Shown: positions 1 to 8,818 of the stretch, in pieces | Numbering within the stretch: the stretch's first letter is position 1 | Layout of the letters: each line of letters opens with the position of its first letter | Source of the DNA: Sphingomonas sp. S2-65 | Lineage (GTDB): Bacteria > Pseudomonadota > Alphaproteobacteria > Sphingomonadales > Sphingomonadaceae | Length of the DNA: 64,000 bases | Direction of reading: 5' to 3' | Assembly: GCF_021513175.1 (NCBI RefSeq) | Contig: NZ_CP090953.1 | Span: forward strand, 1,173,001 to 1,237,000 | Notes under the pieces: generated by a model | Seen by the model: the letters and a program-made list of their open reading frames with translations, nothing else | What the model was told of the DNA's origin: nothing | Database searches by the model: none | Made by a program: the position numbers and the translations under genes

Positions 1-483
1 CAGGTCGCGGCGACTCGCCAGCCCGAAATGGCTGAGAAAGCCTTGGGTGGTCGCATACATTAGCGGCCGTCCAGGTACTTCGCGCCGCCCCGCCGGCCGC
101 ACCCACCCCGCTTCCATCAGGACGTCGATCGTTCCCTTGGAGATCTGCACGCCGCGGATCGCCTCGATCTCGGCGCGGGTGACCGGCTCATGATAGGCAA
201 TGATCGCCAGCGTCTCGATGCCGGCGCGGCTCAGCTTGCGGCTGTCCTCGCGGTCGCGCCGCAACAGGTGCGCCAGGTCGGCTGCCGTCTGGAAGTGCCA
301 GCGCTCGCCGCGCCGGACCAGTTCGATGCCGCGGCCGGAATAGACCTGCTCGAGCCCGGCCAGGGCTGCACGCACGTCCGCATCGGCACCAACATGCGCG
401 CGCAGTTCGTCGATGCCGAGCGGGTGCTCGGCCGCGAACAGCACGGCCTCGACCGCGCGCGACAGGTCGTCGAACGATGTCAC
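1..483 (-). CDS. scpB: Segregation and condensation protein B (3' end cut by window edge)
   Basis: ScpB is the winged-helix subunit that works with ScpA and SMC in the condensin-like complex for chromosome organisation and segregation in the cytoplasm. I translated this frame by hand from a GTG at 483-481, which overlaps the scpA stop as GTGA; 161 codons are visible before the window edge. The conserved core is clear: TLAIIAYHEPVTRAEIEAIR followed by GVQISKGTIDVL and a segment ending YATTQGFLSHFGL, all typical of ScpB winged helices. The family is usually about 180-220 residues, so a few dozen C-terminal residues lie to the left of the window. The overlap implies translational coupling with scpA. 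Confidence 0.93.
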   Translation of the reverse strand, partial: MTSFDDLSRAVEAVLFAAEHPLGIDELRAHVGADADVRAALAGLEQVYSGRGIELVRRGERWHFQTAADLAHLLRRDREDSRKLSRAGIETLAIIAYHEPVTRAEIEAIRGVQISKGTIDVLMEAGWVRPAGRREVPGRPLMYATTQGFLSHFGLASRRDL

Positions 484-1214
484 ATCAGCGATCGGACATA
501 GAGCGGCGCAAAGGCCGACTTCTGCCGAAGCTCGACTTTGCCCTGCCGCGCGAGCTCGAGCACCGCGACGAAGGACGAGGCGAGCGCCGACTTGCGATAG
601 CTCCCGCGCGCTTCGTCAGGCAGGAAGCTGTCGATAATGCTCCAGTCGATCCGCGTGCCGACAAGCGCGGACACCCGCTCGATCGCTTCCTCCAGCGTCA
701 TCACGTCGCGCTGGGCAACGACATGCATCACCGGCCGGGTGCGCGCGCTGATCCGGCCATAAGCGGCGATCAGGTCGTAGATCTCGGCTTCCCAGCGTGC
801 CTGGCGAACCACGCGAAGCCCCTCGGGTGCCGCGCGGAGAAACACGTCGCGGCCCATGCGGTCGCGGGCGACCAGCCGGGCGCCCGCCTCGCGCATCGCG
901 TTCAGCCGCTCCAGCCGTATCTGCAGCCGCAGCGCCAGGTCCTCGGGACTGGGCGTTTCCTCCGGGTTGCGCGGCAGCAGCAGCGCCGATTTCAGATAAG
1001 CCAGCCACGCCGCCATCACCAGATAGTCCGCGGCAAGTTCCAGGCGCAGCGCGCGCGCCTGGTTCACGAAGCCGAGATACTGCTCCACCAGTTCCAGGAT
1101 CGAGATCTGGCGCAGATCGACCTTCTGGTTGCGGGCAAGCGCCAGCAACAGGTCGAGCGGGCCTTCCCAGCCTTCGATCTCGATCTTGAGGGTATCGGCG
1201 GCGTCGTCGCTCAT
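480..1214 (-). CDS. scpA: Segregation and condensation protein A (kleisin)
   Basis: A 244-residue kleisin that bridges the SMC head domains and binds ScpB. The N-terminal stretch with EGWEGPLDLLLALARNQKVD and DLRQISILELVEQYL is the hallmark of the family, and the C-terminal winged-helix part with FVAVLELARQGKVELRQ is also typical. The ATG at 1214 gives a normal-length protein. The gene ends in a 4-base overlap with scpB, so the two are probably co-translated. Upstream lies a 219-base spacer after nagZ that contains a palindromic repeat; any promoter specific to scpAB would have to lie there. No defects are visible. Confidence 0.95.
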   Translation of the reverse strand: MSDDAADTLKIEIEGWEGPLDLLLALARNQKVDLRQISILELVEQYLGFVNQARALRLELAADYLVMAAWLAYLKSALLLPRNPEETPSPEDLALRLQIRLERLNAMREAGARLVARDRMGRDVFLRAAPEGLRVVRQARWEAEIYDLIAAYGRISARTRPVMHVVAQRDVMTLEEAIERVSALVGTRIDWSIIDSFLPDEARGSYRKSALASSFVAVLELARQGKVELRQKSAFAPLYVRSLM

Positions 1215-1310
1215 TGCGCCAGGTTAAGCAGCCAAAACGCGCCTGTCGCAAGAGGGGCAGCCTCAACCCTCCGCCCAGCGACAGGCCGCTGACTTCGATA
1301 TGCCCCTATA

Positions 1311-1402
1311 CCTTCGTCATCCCGGCCTTGAGCCGGGATCCCGCTTCTTCTTCCGCAAGTCGAAGGTAGCGGGACCCCGGCTCAAGGCCGGGGTGACGAA
1401 GG
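1311..1402. repeat. Imperfect palindromic repeat between nagZ and scpA
   Basis: The left arm begins CCTTCGTCATCCCGGCCTTG and continues AGCCGGGATCC. It is mirrored on the right by CCCCGGCTCAAGGCCGGGGT followed by GACGAAGG. The arms pair over roughly 25 bases with a few mismatches around a centre of about 40 bases. Repeats of the form CGTCATCCCGG...CCGGG are common intergenic elements in alphaproteobacteria. It sits between two co-oriented genes of an otherwise tight operon and could act as a transcription attenuator or mRNA stabiliser, which is inference. Confidence 0.8.
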
Positions 1403-1433
1403 GAAGTTGGCGAGTTCGGGTTGTCGGTGGGGG

Positions 1434-2441
1434 CTATGCCAGCCCGAGCAACTCGTCCCGCTTCGCGATCAGCGCCTCGAACGCGTCGCTCGGCGCCGCC
1501 TCGGCAACGCTCGCCATCGCCCGCGCCAGCCGCGCCACGCACGCTGGCGGCGCGTCGCCGATCCGCCCTGCGATCTCGACCATCTCGGGCATCCGTGCCC
1601 AACAGTCGAGCACCACATCGCAACCCGCCGCCAGCGCCGCCGCACCCTTCTCGCCCGCGGTGCCGGATAGCGCCTTCATGTCGATATCATCGGTCATCAG
1701 CAGGCCGTCGAACCCGATCTGCCCGCGCACAATGTCCTTGATGACGGTTGGCGAGATCGTCGCCGGCCGCTCCGCGTCCCACGCGTCGAACACAACATGG
1801 CAGGTCATCGCCATCGGTGCCTCACGCAGCCGCTGGAACGGCTCCAGATCGAGTTCCAGCGCCGCGGCATCCGCCCGCACGCGTGGCAGCTCGTAATGGC
1901 TGTCGACCAGTGCCCGGCCGTGCCCCGGCATATGCTTGATGATCCCGACCACCCCGGCCCGCTGCATGCCTGCCAGCATCGCCTGACCCAGGGCAGAGAC
2001 GCGCATCGGGTCGCCGCCAAAGGCGCGGTCCCCGATCGCAGGGGTCACGTCGGGCTGGCGCACGTCGAGCAGCGGCGCGCAATTCACGTTCACGCCCACC
2101 TCGGCGAGCATGGTGCCAAGCGCCTCGGCATTGGCGAGTACCGCTTCGATCGCGGAAATCGGCGCCAGATCGTAAAGCCGGTCGAATGCCAGTCCCGGCG
2201 GAAACGCCGGCCACTCGGGAGGCACCATGCGGCTCACCCGCCCGCCCTCCTGATCGATCAGGATCGGCAGGTCGTCGCGGCCGGACAGCATGCGAAGATC
2301 GTCCGTCAGCGCCTTCATCTGCGCACGGTCGACACAGTTGCGCTTGAACAGGATATAGCCGAGCGGATCGGCGTCGCGGAAAAAGGCACGCTCGTCCGCG
2401 CTGAGTTCGGCGCCGGCGATGGCGAAGATGACCGGTTTCAT
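1434..2441 (-). CDS. nagZ: Beta-N-acetylhexosaminidase NagZ (glycoside hydrolase family 3)
   Basis: A 335-residue cytoplasmic family 3 glycosidase that removes N-acetylglucosamine from anhydromuropeptides during cell wall recycling. The family signature KHMPGHGRALVDSHYELP carries the catalytic His/Asp dyad characteristic of NagZ, and GFDGLLMTDDIDMKAL contains the nucleophilic Asp of MTDDIDM. The N-terminal segment with LGYILFKRN and the motif LIDQEGGRVSR also match the family. No signal peptide is present, as expected for a cytosolic recycling enzyme. It starts 10 bases after the SPOR-protein gene and lies in the argS-SPOR-nagZ-scpAB run common in alphaproteobacteria. Confidence 0.95.
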   Translation of the reverse strand: MKPVIFAIAGAELSADERAFFRDADPLGYILFKRNCVDRAQMKALTDDLRMLSGRDDLPILIDQEGGRVSRMVPPEWPAFPPGLAFDRLYDLAPISAIEAVLANAEALGTMLAEVGVNVNCAPLLDVRQPDVTPAIGDRAFGGDPMRVSALGQAMLAGMQRAGVVGIIKHMPGHGRALVDSHYELPRVRADAAALELDLEPFQRLREAPMAMTCHVVFDAWDAERPATISPTVIKDIVRGQIGFDGLLMTDDIDMKALSGTAGEKGAAALAAGCDVVLDCWARMPEMVEIAGRIGDAPPACVARLARAMASVAEAAPSDAFEALIAKRDELLGLA

Positions 2442-2451
2442 GGCCGAGCCT

Positions 2452-3171
2452 TTAGCTCGTCACGAAGCAGCTTTCACCCGCAACCTTGAGCCGTCCGCAA
2501 ATCTCGCGCGCCTGGCCGTTGCTGCCGGCGTTCACCCGCAGCCGGAAGATCGCCTTGCCGTCCTTTTCCGCGCGCTCCACCGACTTGCCGAAGGTCGCGA
2601 GATAGCCGAACCGCTTCGACAGCCGAGCCCAGGCGGTATTGGCGCCGCCCTCGTTCGGGAACGCGCCCAGCTGGATCAATGAGCCGGAACCCGCCCCCGG
2701 GCGCTCTGCTGCCTGTGCGGCGGGGCGCACCGGCGTCACGGTTGCGGCGGCGGGTACTTCGATCTTGGCGGTGCGGCTGCCCGGCTGCCCGGGGCGTTGC
2801 TGCGGGGCCGGCGTGCCCTGCACCGGATCCTCGGGAAGCGCGCCGACATTGATGCTGGAATTGCTTTCGGCACCCTGGCTGGTGGTGAAGACGGTGTCGC
2901 CCTGCCCCTCCACCTTCATGCCGCCCGGCTCCTGCGGCTTGGTCTTGTAGTCGCCCTGCGGCGCCTCGATCAGCTGACCATTGCCGGTGCCCCCGCGCTG
3001 CTGGTCGTACCAGCGATAGGCGAGCGCACCGATCACCAGCAGTACGACCAGGATCAGGAGAACCAGCAGGATCCGGCCAAAGGAACGTCGCTCGACATAT
3101 TCCTCCTCCACCGTCTCCAGCCACGGCAGCCGATCTTCCTCGGCGACGCTATCCCCTGACCGCACGCTCAT
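2452..3171 (-). CDS. SPOR domain-containing single-pass membrane protein
   Basis: 239 residues: a charged cytoplasmic N-terminus of about 30 residues, one transmembrane helix at roughly 31-52 (ILLVLLILVVLLVIGALAY), a periplasmic linker rich in Pro, Gln, Gly and Ala, and a C-terminal SPOR domain from about residue 160 (LIQLGAFPNEGGANTAWARL and FRLRVNAGSNGQAREICGRL). SPOR domains bind denuded septal glycan strands, so the protein is probably an inner-membrane, septum-associated factor. It begins one base after the argS stop and ends 10 bases before nagZ, so it is part of one operon. Confidence 0.92.
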   Translation of the reverse strand: MSVRSGDSVAEEDRLPWLETVEEEYVERRSFGRILLVLLILVVLLVIGALAYRWYDQQRGGTGNGQLIEAPQGDYKTKPQEPGGMKVEGQGDTVFTTSQGAESNSSINVGALPEDPVQGTPAPQQRPGQPGSRTAKIEVPAAATVTPVRPAAQAAERPGAGSGSLIQLGAFPNEGGANTAWARLSKRFGYLATFGKSVERAEKDGKAIFRLRVNAGSNGQAREICGRLKVAGESCFVTS

Positions 3172-3172
3172 C

Positions 3173-4897
3173 TCAGTGCATCTCCTGCACGGCCTCGACG
3201 CCCATCAGCGCCAGGCCGTTGCGGATGATCTGCCCGATCCCGCGCGCCAAGAAAAGCCGTGCGCAAGTGAGCTCCGGCTGATCGACCAGCAGGTAGCGGC
3301 GCTCGGGCCGATCATTGCCGGCGTTCCACTGCGCGTGGAAAAGGCCCGCCAAGTCATAGAGATAGAACGCGATCCGGTGCGGTTCGCGTGCCGAAGCGGC
3401 ACCCTCCACCACCCGCGGGAACTGCGCGGCGAGCTTCACCAGCGCCAGGTCCTCTGTATCAAGCAGGGACAGGTCGACCGCGCCGCACGTGATTCCGGCC
3501 TCCGCCGCCTTGCGATGGAGCGAGTGCACCCGGGCATGCGCATATTGCACATAGAATACCGGGTTGTCCTTCGACGCCTCCACCACCTTGGCGAAGTCGA
3601 AGTCCATCTGCGCGTCGGCCTTGCGCGTCAGCATGGTGAAGCGGACCACGTCCTTGCCGACTTCGTTGACGACATCGGCGAGCGTGACGAAATTGCCCGC
3701 GCGCTTGGACATCTTCACCGGCTCGCCCGCGCGCAGCAGGCGCACCATCTGCACCAGCTTGACGTCGAACTTGGTCTCGCCGCCGGTCAGCGCCTGCACT
3801 GCCGCGACGATGCGCTTGACCGTGCCGGCATGGTCCGCGCCCCAGATGTCGATCAGCTGGTCCGCCGACTGCGCCTTCTGGAAATGATAAGCGAGATCCG
3901 CGCCGAAATAGGTCCAGCTGCCGTTCGACTTCTTGATCGGGCGGTCCTGGTCGTCGCCGAACTGCGTCGAGCGGAACAGCGGCAGCTCGACCGGCTCCCA
4001 ATCCTCGGGCGTCTCGCCCTTGGGCGCTTCCAGCACCCCGTCATAGACATAGCCGCGCTCGCGCAGCCACGCCTCGGCCTGTTCCGGCTTGCCCGCCGCC
4101 TGCAGCTCGGCCTCGGACGAGAACAGGTCGTGATGGATGCCGAGCAAGGCCAGATCGTCCTTGATCATCACCAGCATGGCGGCGACCGCTTCCTTGCGGA
4201 ACAGCGCCAGCCATTCGCTCTCCGGCGCGCCGACGAACCTGTCGCCATGTTCCGCCGCCAGCTTGGCACCGATCGGCTTCAGATACTCGCCCGGATACAG
4301 GCCCTCGGGGATCTCGATCGTCTCGCCCAGCGCCTCGCGGTAGCGCAGCTGCGCCGAGCGGGCGAGCACGTCGACCTGGCCGCCCGCGTCGTTGACATAA
4401 TATTCGCGGATCACCTTGTGCCCGACGAACTCGAGCAGGCTGGCAAGCGCATCGCCCACCACCGCGCCGCGGCAATGCCCCATGTGCATCGGCCCGGTCG
4501 GATTGGCCGAGACATATTCGACATTGACGGTGGCGCCTTCGCCGACCGTGGACCGGCCATAGGCGTCCGCGGTGTCGAGGATCTCGGTCAGTTCGCCGCG
4601 CCAGGTGTCGTCGCTCAATGTCAGGTTGATGAAGCCCGGCCCGGCCACCGACACCGCCGAAACCTCGTCCAGCTTCTCCAGCTCGGCGGCGATCTTCTCG
4701 GCCAGCGCGCGCGGGTTGGTCTTGGCCGGCTTGGCGAGCACCATCGCCGCGTTGGTCGCCAGGTCGCCATGAGTCACGTCGCGCGGCGGCTCTACCGTAA
4801 CCGCGCGTCGCTCCAGCCCCGCGGGCAAGTCCCCGGCGAGGACGAGCGCATCCAGCGCGAGGTTCAGATGCGCGGCGAAACGAGTGTAGAGCGTCAT
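3173..4897 (-). CDS. argS: Arginyl-tRNA synthetase
   Basis: A 574-residue class I aminoacyl-tRNA synthetase that charges tRNA-Arg. The HIGH-type signature appears as GPMHMGHCRGAVVGDAL after NVEYVSANPTGP, and the KMSKS-type loop as PVKMSKRAGNFVTL. Unlike many ArgRS enzymes, this one retains a KMSK loop. The N-terminal additional domain is represented by DVTHGDLATNAAMVLAK, and the C-terminal anticodon-binding domain by AFYLYDLAGLFHAQWN. The ATG at 4897 gives a normal family length. It heads the argS-SPOR-nagZ-scpAB group. Upstream is about 230 bases up to the divergent small gene at 5129. Confidence 0.97.
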   Translation of the reverse strand: MTLYTRFAAHLNLALDALVLAGDLPAGLERRAVTVEPPRDVTHGDLATNAAMVLAKPAKTNPRALAEKIAAELEKLDEVSAVSVAGPGFINLTLSDDTWRGELTEILDTADAYGRSTVGEGATVNVEYVSANPTGPMHMGHCRGAVVGDALASLLEFVGHKVIREYYVNDAGGQVDVLARSAQLRYREALGETIEIPEGLYPGEYLKPIGAKLAAEHGDRFVGAPESEWLALFRKEAVAAMLVMIKDDLALLGIHHDLFSSEAELQAAGKPEQAEAWLRERGYVYDGVLEAPKGETPEDWEPVELPLFRSTQFGDDQDRPIKKSNGSWTYFGADLAYHFQKAQSADQLIDIWGADHAGTVKRIVAAVQALTGGETKFDVKLVQMVRLLRAGEPVKMSKRAGNFVTLADVVNEVGKDVVRFTMLTRKADAQMDFDFAKVVEASKDNPVFYVQYAHARVHSLHRKAAEAGITCGAVDLSLLDTEDLALVKLAAQFPRVVEGAASAREPHRIAFYLYDLAGLFHAQWNAGNDRPERRYLLVDQPELTCARLFLARGIGQIIRNGLALMGVEAVQEMH

Positions 4898-5128
4898 TCA
4901 CGATTCCAACTGCGGAGGAAGCGCGGGCTCTTAGCGTAGTGGCCGCCCGCCGTCACCTCTTGCCCATCCAAGCCTCAGCCGGACCTCGACCACACGGAGG
5001 ATTGCGTCAGGCGCAATCGCAGCCACCGCGCTTTGCGATTGCTCCACATGGTGCGGCGCAACATAATTGCTCCCAGAACATAACAGGGATGCCGGTCTGG
5101 CTCTTTCGGACACTGAAGGAGAAAGATC

Positions 5129-5401
5129 GTGACGAAGTTCATTTTCGCAGCAGCTGCCGCCACTCTCGCATTCGCCTCTCCGGCGCTCGCGCAGGAACGC
5201 AGCTTCACTCGCGACGGGGTGACCTACAGCTACACCACGACCATCCAAGGCGATGCGCGCGTCCTCGAGGGGCATGCATCGCAAGGCGGCAAGTTCCGGC
5301 TGACGGTGAAGAATGGCTGGGTGAAGGGCCATGTCGCCGCCAACCCGGTATCGTTCCGCGCACCCAAGGGCCTGAACACGGTCCAGGTCGCCCAGCGCTG
5401 A
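5129..5401 (+). CDS. Small secreted protein of unknown function
   Basis: A 90-residue protein beginning at a GTG preceded by a good ribosome binding site (GAAGGAG, about 7 bases upstream). Residues 1-21 form a clear Sec signal peptide ending in SPALAQ, so the mature protein is about 69 residues, basic and probably periplasmic. The mature part (RSFTRDGVTYSYTTTIQGD onwards) is rich in Thr, Gly, Val and Lys and looks like a small beta-structured domain. I do not recognise a family. It is a single-gene unit on the plus strand between minus-strand argS and dgt, and a perfect hairpin follows its stop. Confidence 0.82.
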   Translation: MTKFIFAAAAATLAFASPALAQERSFTRDGVTYSYTTTIQGDARVLEGHASQGGKFRLTVKNGWVKGHVAANPVSFRAPKGLNTVQVAQR

Positions 5402-5406
5402 TGGCG

Positions 5407-5440
5407 GACGGGACCTTCGTTTCGCCGCGAAGGTCCCGTC
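5407..5440. terminator. Perfect 13-bp hairpin between convergent genes
   Basis: GACGGGACCTTCG at 5407-5419 is exactly complementary to CGAAGGTCCCGTC at 5428-5440 across an 8-base loop. It lies between the stop of the small secreted-protein gene and the stop of dgt, so it could serve both strands. There is no T run on either side, so intrinsic termination is inferred from position and stem strength only. Confidence 0.6.
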
Positions 5441-6578
5441 AGAACCCCTCGGGCAAGTCGACCGGGCCGACCACCTCGCGGTAGCGGGCAATGGCATAGC
5501 GGTCGGTCATCCCGGCGATGAAATCGGCAATGTGCCGGCTGCGCCACGGCTCGGCCTCCGGCAACCCGCTGCGCCACGCGTCCGGCATCAGCCCCGGATC
5601 AGCAGCATAGGCAGCGAACAGTCCCGCCACCACTGCGTTCGCGGCCTCGGCTGCGGCAAGCTGGCTCGGATGGTGGTACAGATTGGCGTACATGAAGCGC
5701 TTCAAGTCGCGCTCGGCGTCGCGCATCGGTTCGGAGAACATCGCCAGCACCTGCCCTGCCCCGCGCACATCCTCGACCGAACCGATCTCCAGCGCCTCCA
5801 GCCGGCTCCGCGTCGCCTCGATCAGGTCGTTGACCATTTCGCCGATCTGCGAGCGGATCAGCTCGCCGACCAGCCTCTCGGCCGGCACCCGCGGGAACTT
5901 CGCCTGCACCCGGCGCCACCCATCGGCGACGATCGGCAGGATCATCAGCTGGTCCAGCGTCAGCAGCCCCGCGCGCAATCCGTCATCGATGTCGTGATTG
6001 TCATAGGCGATGTCGTCGGCGATCGCCGCCACCTGCGCCTCCAGCGAGGGCCATTGGTCCAGCTCCAGCCCGATTTCCGCGTCGACCGTCGCCAGTGCCC
6101 ATTCGGGCCGCGCGATCGGGCCATTGTGCTTGGCCAGCCCTTCCAGCGTGTCCCAGGTCAGGTTGAGCCCGTCCCACCCGGGATAAGGCCGCTCCAGCGA
6201 CGTCAGCGTGCGCAGGGTATGGCCGTTATGATCGAAGCCGCCCTGCCCCTCCAGCGCCCGTTCCAGCGCGTCCTCGCCGGCATGCCCGAACGGGGGATGA
6301 CCGATATCGTGCGCCAGGCACAGCGCTTCGGTCAGATCCTCGTTGAGCCCTAGCGTGCGTGCGACCGTGCGGCCTATCTGCGCGACTTCCAGGCTGTGCG
6401 TCAGCCGGACGCGGAAATGATCGCCGTCGGGCGCCATGAAGACCTGGGTCTTGTGGCGCAGCCGGCGGAAGCTGATCGAATGGATGATGCGGTCGCGGTC
6501 GCGCTGAAAGGCGTCGCGCGGTCCGCGAACCTCGCCACCCAACTCCGCATGCTTCCGGCCCCGGCTTTGATCGGGCAT
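5439..6578 (-). CDS. dgt: Deoxyguanosinetriphosphate triphosphohydrolase-like protein (HD domain)
   Basis: A 379-residue HD-superfamily enzyme that hydrolyses dNTPs to deoxynucleosides and tripolyphosphate. The signature is FQRDRDRIIHSISFRRLRHK followed by HFRVRLTHSLEVAQIGRT and then CLAHDIGHPPFGHAGEDALE, which contains the HD metal ligands. The reading frame stays open for about 95 codons upstream into the SPOR/TPR gene, but homology begins around DQSRGRKHAE, so I take the ATG at 6578. This leaves 23 bases after the upstream stop. Type I dgt-like proteins of alphaproteobacteria usually start with a similar short SRGR-containing N-terminus. Confidence 0.93.
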   Translation of the reverse strand: MPDQSRGRKHAELGGEVRGPRDAFQRDRDRIIHSISFRRLRHKTQVFMAPDGDHFRVRLTHSLEVAQIGRTVARTLGLNEDLTEALCLAHDIGHPPFGHAGEDALERALEGQGGFDHNGHTLRTLTSLERPYPGWDGLNLTWDTLEGLAKHNGPIARPEWALATVDAEIGLELDQWPSLEAQVAAIADDIAYDNHDIDDGLRAGLLTLDQLMILPIVADGWRRVQAKFPRVPAERLVGELIRSQIGEMVNDLIEATRSRLEALEIGSVEDVRGAGQVLAMFSEPMRDAERDLKRFMYANLYHHPSQLAAAEAANAVVAGLFAAYAADPGLMPDAWRSGLPEAEPWRSRHIADFIAGMTDRYAIARYREVVGPVDLPEGF

Positions 6579-6601
6579 GCACGCCCACGCTGCATGGCCG
6601 A

Positions 6602-8725
6602 TCACTTGTCGCCGATCTTGTTGACCTTCTGCCCCGCCTCGGAGGTGAAGACGAAGCCGGATACGCCGGCCTTGGCGAGGCTGTTCACAAAGGCCTGACC
6701 TTCGGCCTCGGTCTTGAAGGGGCCGGTCAGCAAACGATTGCTCGCCCGCACCGGCGTCCACCAGCCGGACTTGCCGCGCAGCTGCGCCGGCGCCTTGGCG
6801 GCGACGGACTTCCAGGCCTTGGCGAGATCGCCGGCATTCGCGCCGCCTGCGACCTGGACCCATACCCGCTCAGGGTCCGGCTTGGCCGCGGGTTTCGCCT
6901 TCGCGTCGGCTTTGGCCTTTGCATCCAGCTTGGCCTTGGCATCAGCCTTCGCGTCGGGCTTGATCTTGGTGTCGGCGGTCTTGCCCGTCTTTGTGCCCTT
7001 GATCGCCGCGGGCTTGGAGGCGTCGTCCGCCCGCGCGGACGCGAGCTTGGCCGGCTCGGCCTTGGCCCTCGGCTTGACAGGCTCGGGCGCTTCCACCGGC
7101 GGCGGCGCCGGGGGTGGCACGGTCGCTACCGTGGGCACCGGCAGCGCCATCGAGTTCGCGGCTTCCAGTTCCGCGGCCGGGATCGTCAGATTGGCAACGA
7201 TCGAGGCGAGAACCGAATCCTCCTGGCCCACGGCTACCGGCCCAGGCGGTGCCGGCTCGGGGGCTGCAGCGGCAACTCGGGTCTCGACAATGGCGGGTGC
7301 CGGGGATGTCGAGGGCTGCACCACCGCCACCGGCGGCGGCGTCACCGCAGGCTCAGGCCGTCGAGCCGCGGCAGACTCTAGCGACGGCGTCGCGGCGCTT
7401 GGCTGGGTGACGACGGGCGCAGGCGCCGACGCTGCCGGCGTGCTGGGCGACGGCGCGACGATCGCGGAACGGACGATCGGCGGCGTCGTGCTGGCGAGTT
7501 GGACCGGCGCCGACGGGGTCGGAGTGGGAGTGGGATTTGCAGCGGGCAAGGTGGCAGCGCTCGTCGCCGGCGCAGGCACTACCTCGCGGGTAGGCACTGG
7601 CGTGCGCGCCGGCGCAATCGCGGACGATGCCGCAGGCTCTCGCATCGCGACCACCACCGGGGCCGTTACCGGCGACGGTGTAGGCGCCGGAGCCGGCAAG
7701 GGCTGCACGATCGGCGTACGCTGCTGGGCAAAGACCGGCTGGGCCGGCGCGGGCGGCGGCATCGGCTGGGGAGCCGGCGCAGCGAGTAGCCGGGCGTTCA
7801 CCGGAGTCGCGGCGGCCACTACCACCGGTTCCTGGCGGCGCCGATCACGCGCCGAGCGGCGATCGCGGGTCCTCGCGGCGGGCGCCGGCGCCTGCCGTGC
7901 GGCGACCTGCACCGGGCGCTGCTCTGGAACATAATGCGGCAAATTCGGTGCGAGCCGGGCGTCCGCCAACCGCGCCTGAGTCGGCGAGAGCTCGCCGAAA
8001 TGCACTGCAAAGGCGCGGTCTGCGGGCGTCAGGCCCCCCAGTCGGCGGAAGAACGGCACCAGCGAAGGCGCCATGTTTCCCGGCATCATGCTGGTGGCGA
8101 TCCGCTCGGCGCCGGCCATGTCTCCGTTCATCGCCAGAATGAACGCGCGCGCCCGCCAGGCCGCGCGGTCGCTGCGGCGTAGCAGCGGGTCGAGCAGCGC
8201 ATTCGCCTGATCGACCTGCCCGCTGATGCCGAGGGAGAGCGCGTAGCGGCGGACCAGTTCGTCGTCGCGCTCGCGTTGCATCGCCAGCTTGTAATCGGCC
8301 TGGGCCAGGCCCGGCTGGCCGAGCAGATCATAAGCGAAGCCGCGATCGGCGGCATAGTCGCGGATCGAGGCTCCGCGCGCTTCCGCGGACTGGAACAGCC
8401 GCAACGCTTCGCCGGGGCGCTTCAACCGCACAAGCACCGCGGCCCGTCCGGCGGCAATCCGCGGATCGCCCGGCGACACCGATTCGGCGCGCTGGAAAAA
8501 CGCCAGCGCGGCCGGCGTGTCGTTCAACCGGGTGCTGAGCCTGCCCGCCTCCACGAGCGCGGACAGGTCACGCGGGTCCGCGGCAAGTGTACGCATCGTC
8601 TGGGTCAGACGATCCGCGTCGGGATTCGGCGCCGCGACCATCATGGTCTGCGCGCCGGCGGGCGCGGCCGCGACGGTCAAGGCCATCGCCAGCGCCGCCG
8701 AGTGCAACAGGGAAATCCGGATCAT
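6602..8725 (-). CDS. Secreted TPR and SPOR domain protein with long low-complexity linker
   Basis: 707 residues from the ATG at 8725, chosen because it begins a clean signal peptide (MIRISLLHSAALAMALTVAA, cleavage near AGAQ); the frame is open 13 codons further. Residues about 30-235 look like TPR repeats (Ala/Leu-rich helices, ALAFFQRAESVSPGDPRIAA). A region of about 300 residues rich in Pro, Ala, Val and Thr follows, then a Lys/Ala/Asp tract (KADAKAKLDAKAKADAKAK). The last 75 residues form a SPOR domain (VWVQVAGGANAGDLAKAWKS). The layout suggests a periplasmic septal glycan-binding scaffold. It lies directly downstream of ftsZ, which fits a division role, but no specific function can be assigned. 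Confidence 0.88.
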   Translation of the reverse strand: MIRISLLHSAALAMALTVAAAPAGAQTMMVAAPNPDADRLTQTMRTLAADPRDLSALVEAGRLSTRLNDTPAALAFFQRAESVSPGDPRIAAGRAAVLVRLKRPGEALRLFQSAEARGASIRDYAADRGFAYDLLGQPGLAQADYKLAMQRERDDELVRRYALSLGISGQVDQANALLDPLLRRSDRAAWRARAFILAMNGDMAGAERIATSMMPGNMAPSLVPFFRRLGGLTPADRAFAVHFGELSPTQARLADARLAPNLPHYVPEQRPVQVAARQAPAPAARTRDRRSARDRRRQEPVVVAAATPVNARLLAAPAPQPMPPPAPAQPVFAQQRTPIVQPLPAPAPTPSPVTAPVVVAMREPAASSAIAPARTPVPTREVVPAPATSAATLPAANPTPTPTPSAPVQLASTTPPIVRSAIVAPSPSTPAASAPAPVVTQPSAATPSLESAAARRPEPAVTPPPVAVVQPSTSPAPAIVETRVAAAAPEPAPPGPVAVGQEDSVLASIVANLTIPAAELEAANSMALPVPTVATVPPPAPPPVEAPEPVKPRAKAEPAKLASARADDASKPAAIKGTKTGKTADTKIKPDAKADAKAKLDAKAKADAKAKPAAKPDPERVWVQVAGGANAGDLAKAWKSVAAKAPAQLRGKSGWWTPVRASNRLLTGPFKTEAEGQAFVNSLAKAGVSGFVFTSEAGQKVNKIGDK

Positions 8726-8818
8726 GTTGCGGCAGCATAAGCACGGCGGTGGCTTAACGGCCACTGACAGGTCGCCGGCCGCGCGCTCAAGCGAGCCCGG
8801 CCAGCGACCAACGCCTGC

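Noticed and set aside
3176..4939. 587-codon open frame on the plus strand opposite argS
   Set aside because: It is a high-GC antisense shadow: very rich in Arg, His, Leu and Gln, with no recognisable domain, and it lies fully across the well-supported argS.
6714..7934. 406-codon Gly/Ala/Thr-rich frame on the plus strand
   Set aside because: It mirrors the Pro/Ala/Val low-complexity linker of the TPR-SPOR protein on the other strand; low complexity keeps both frames open.
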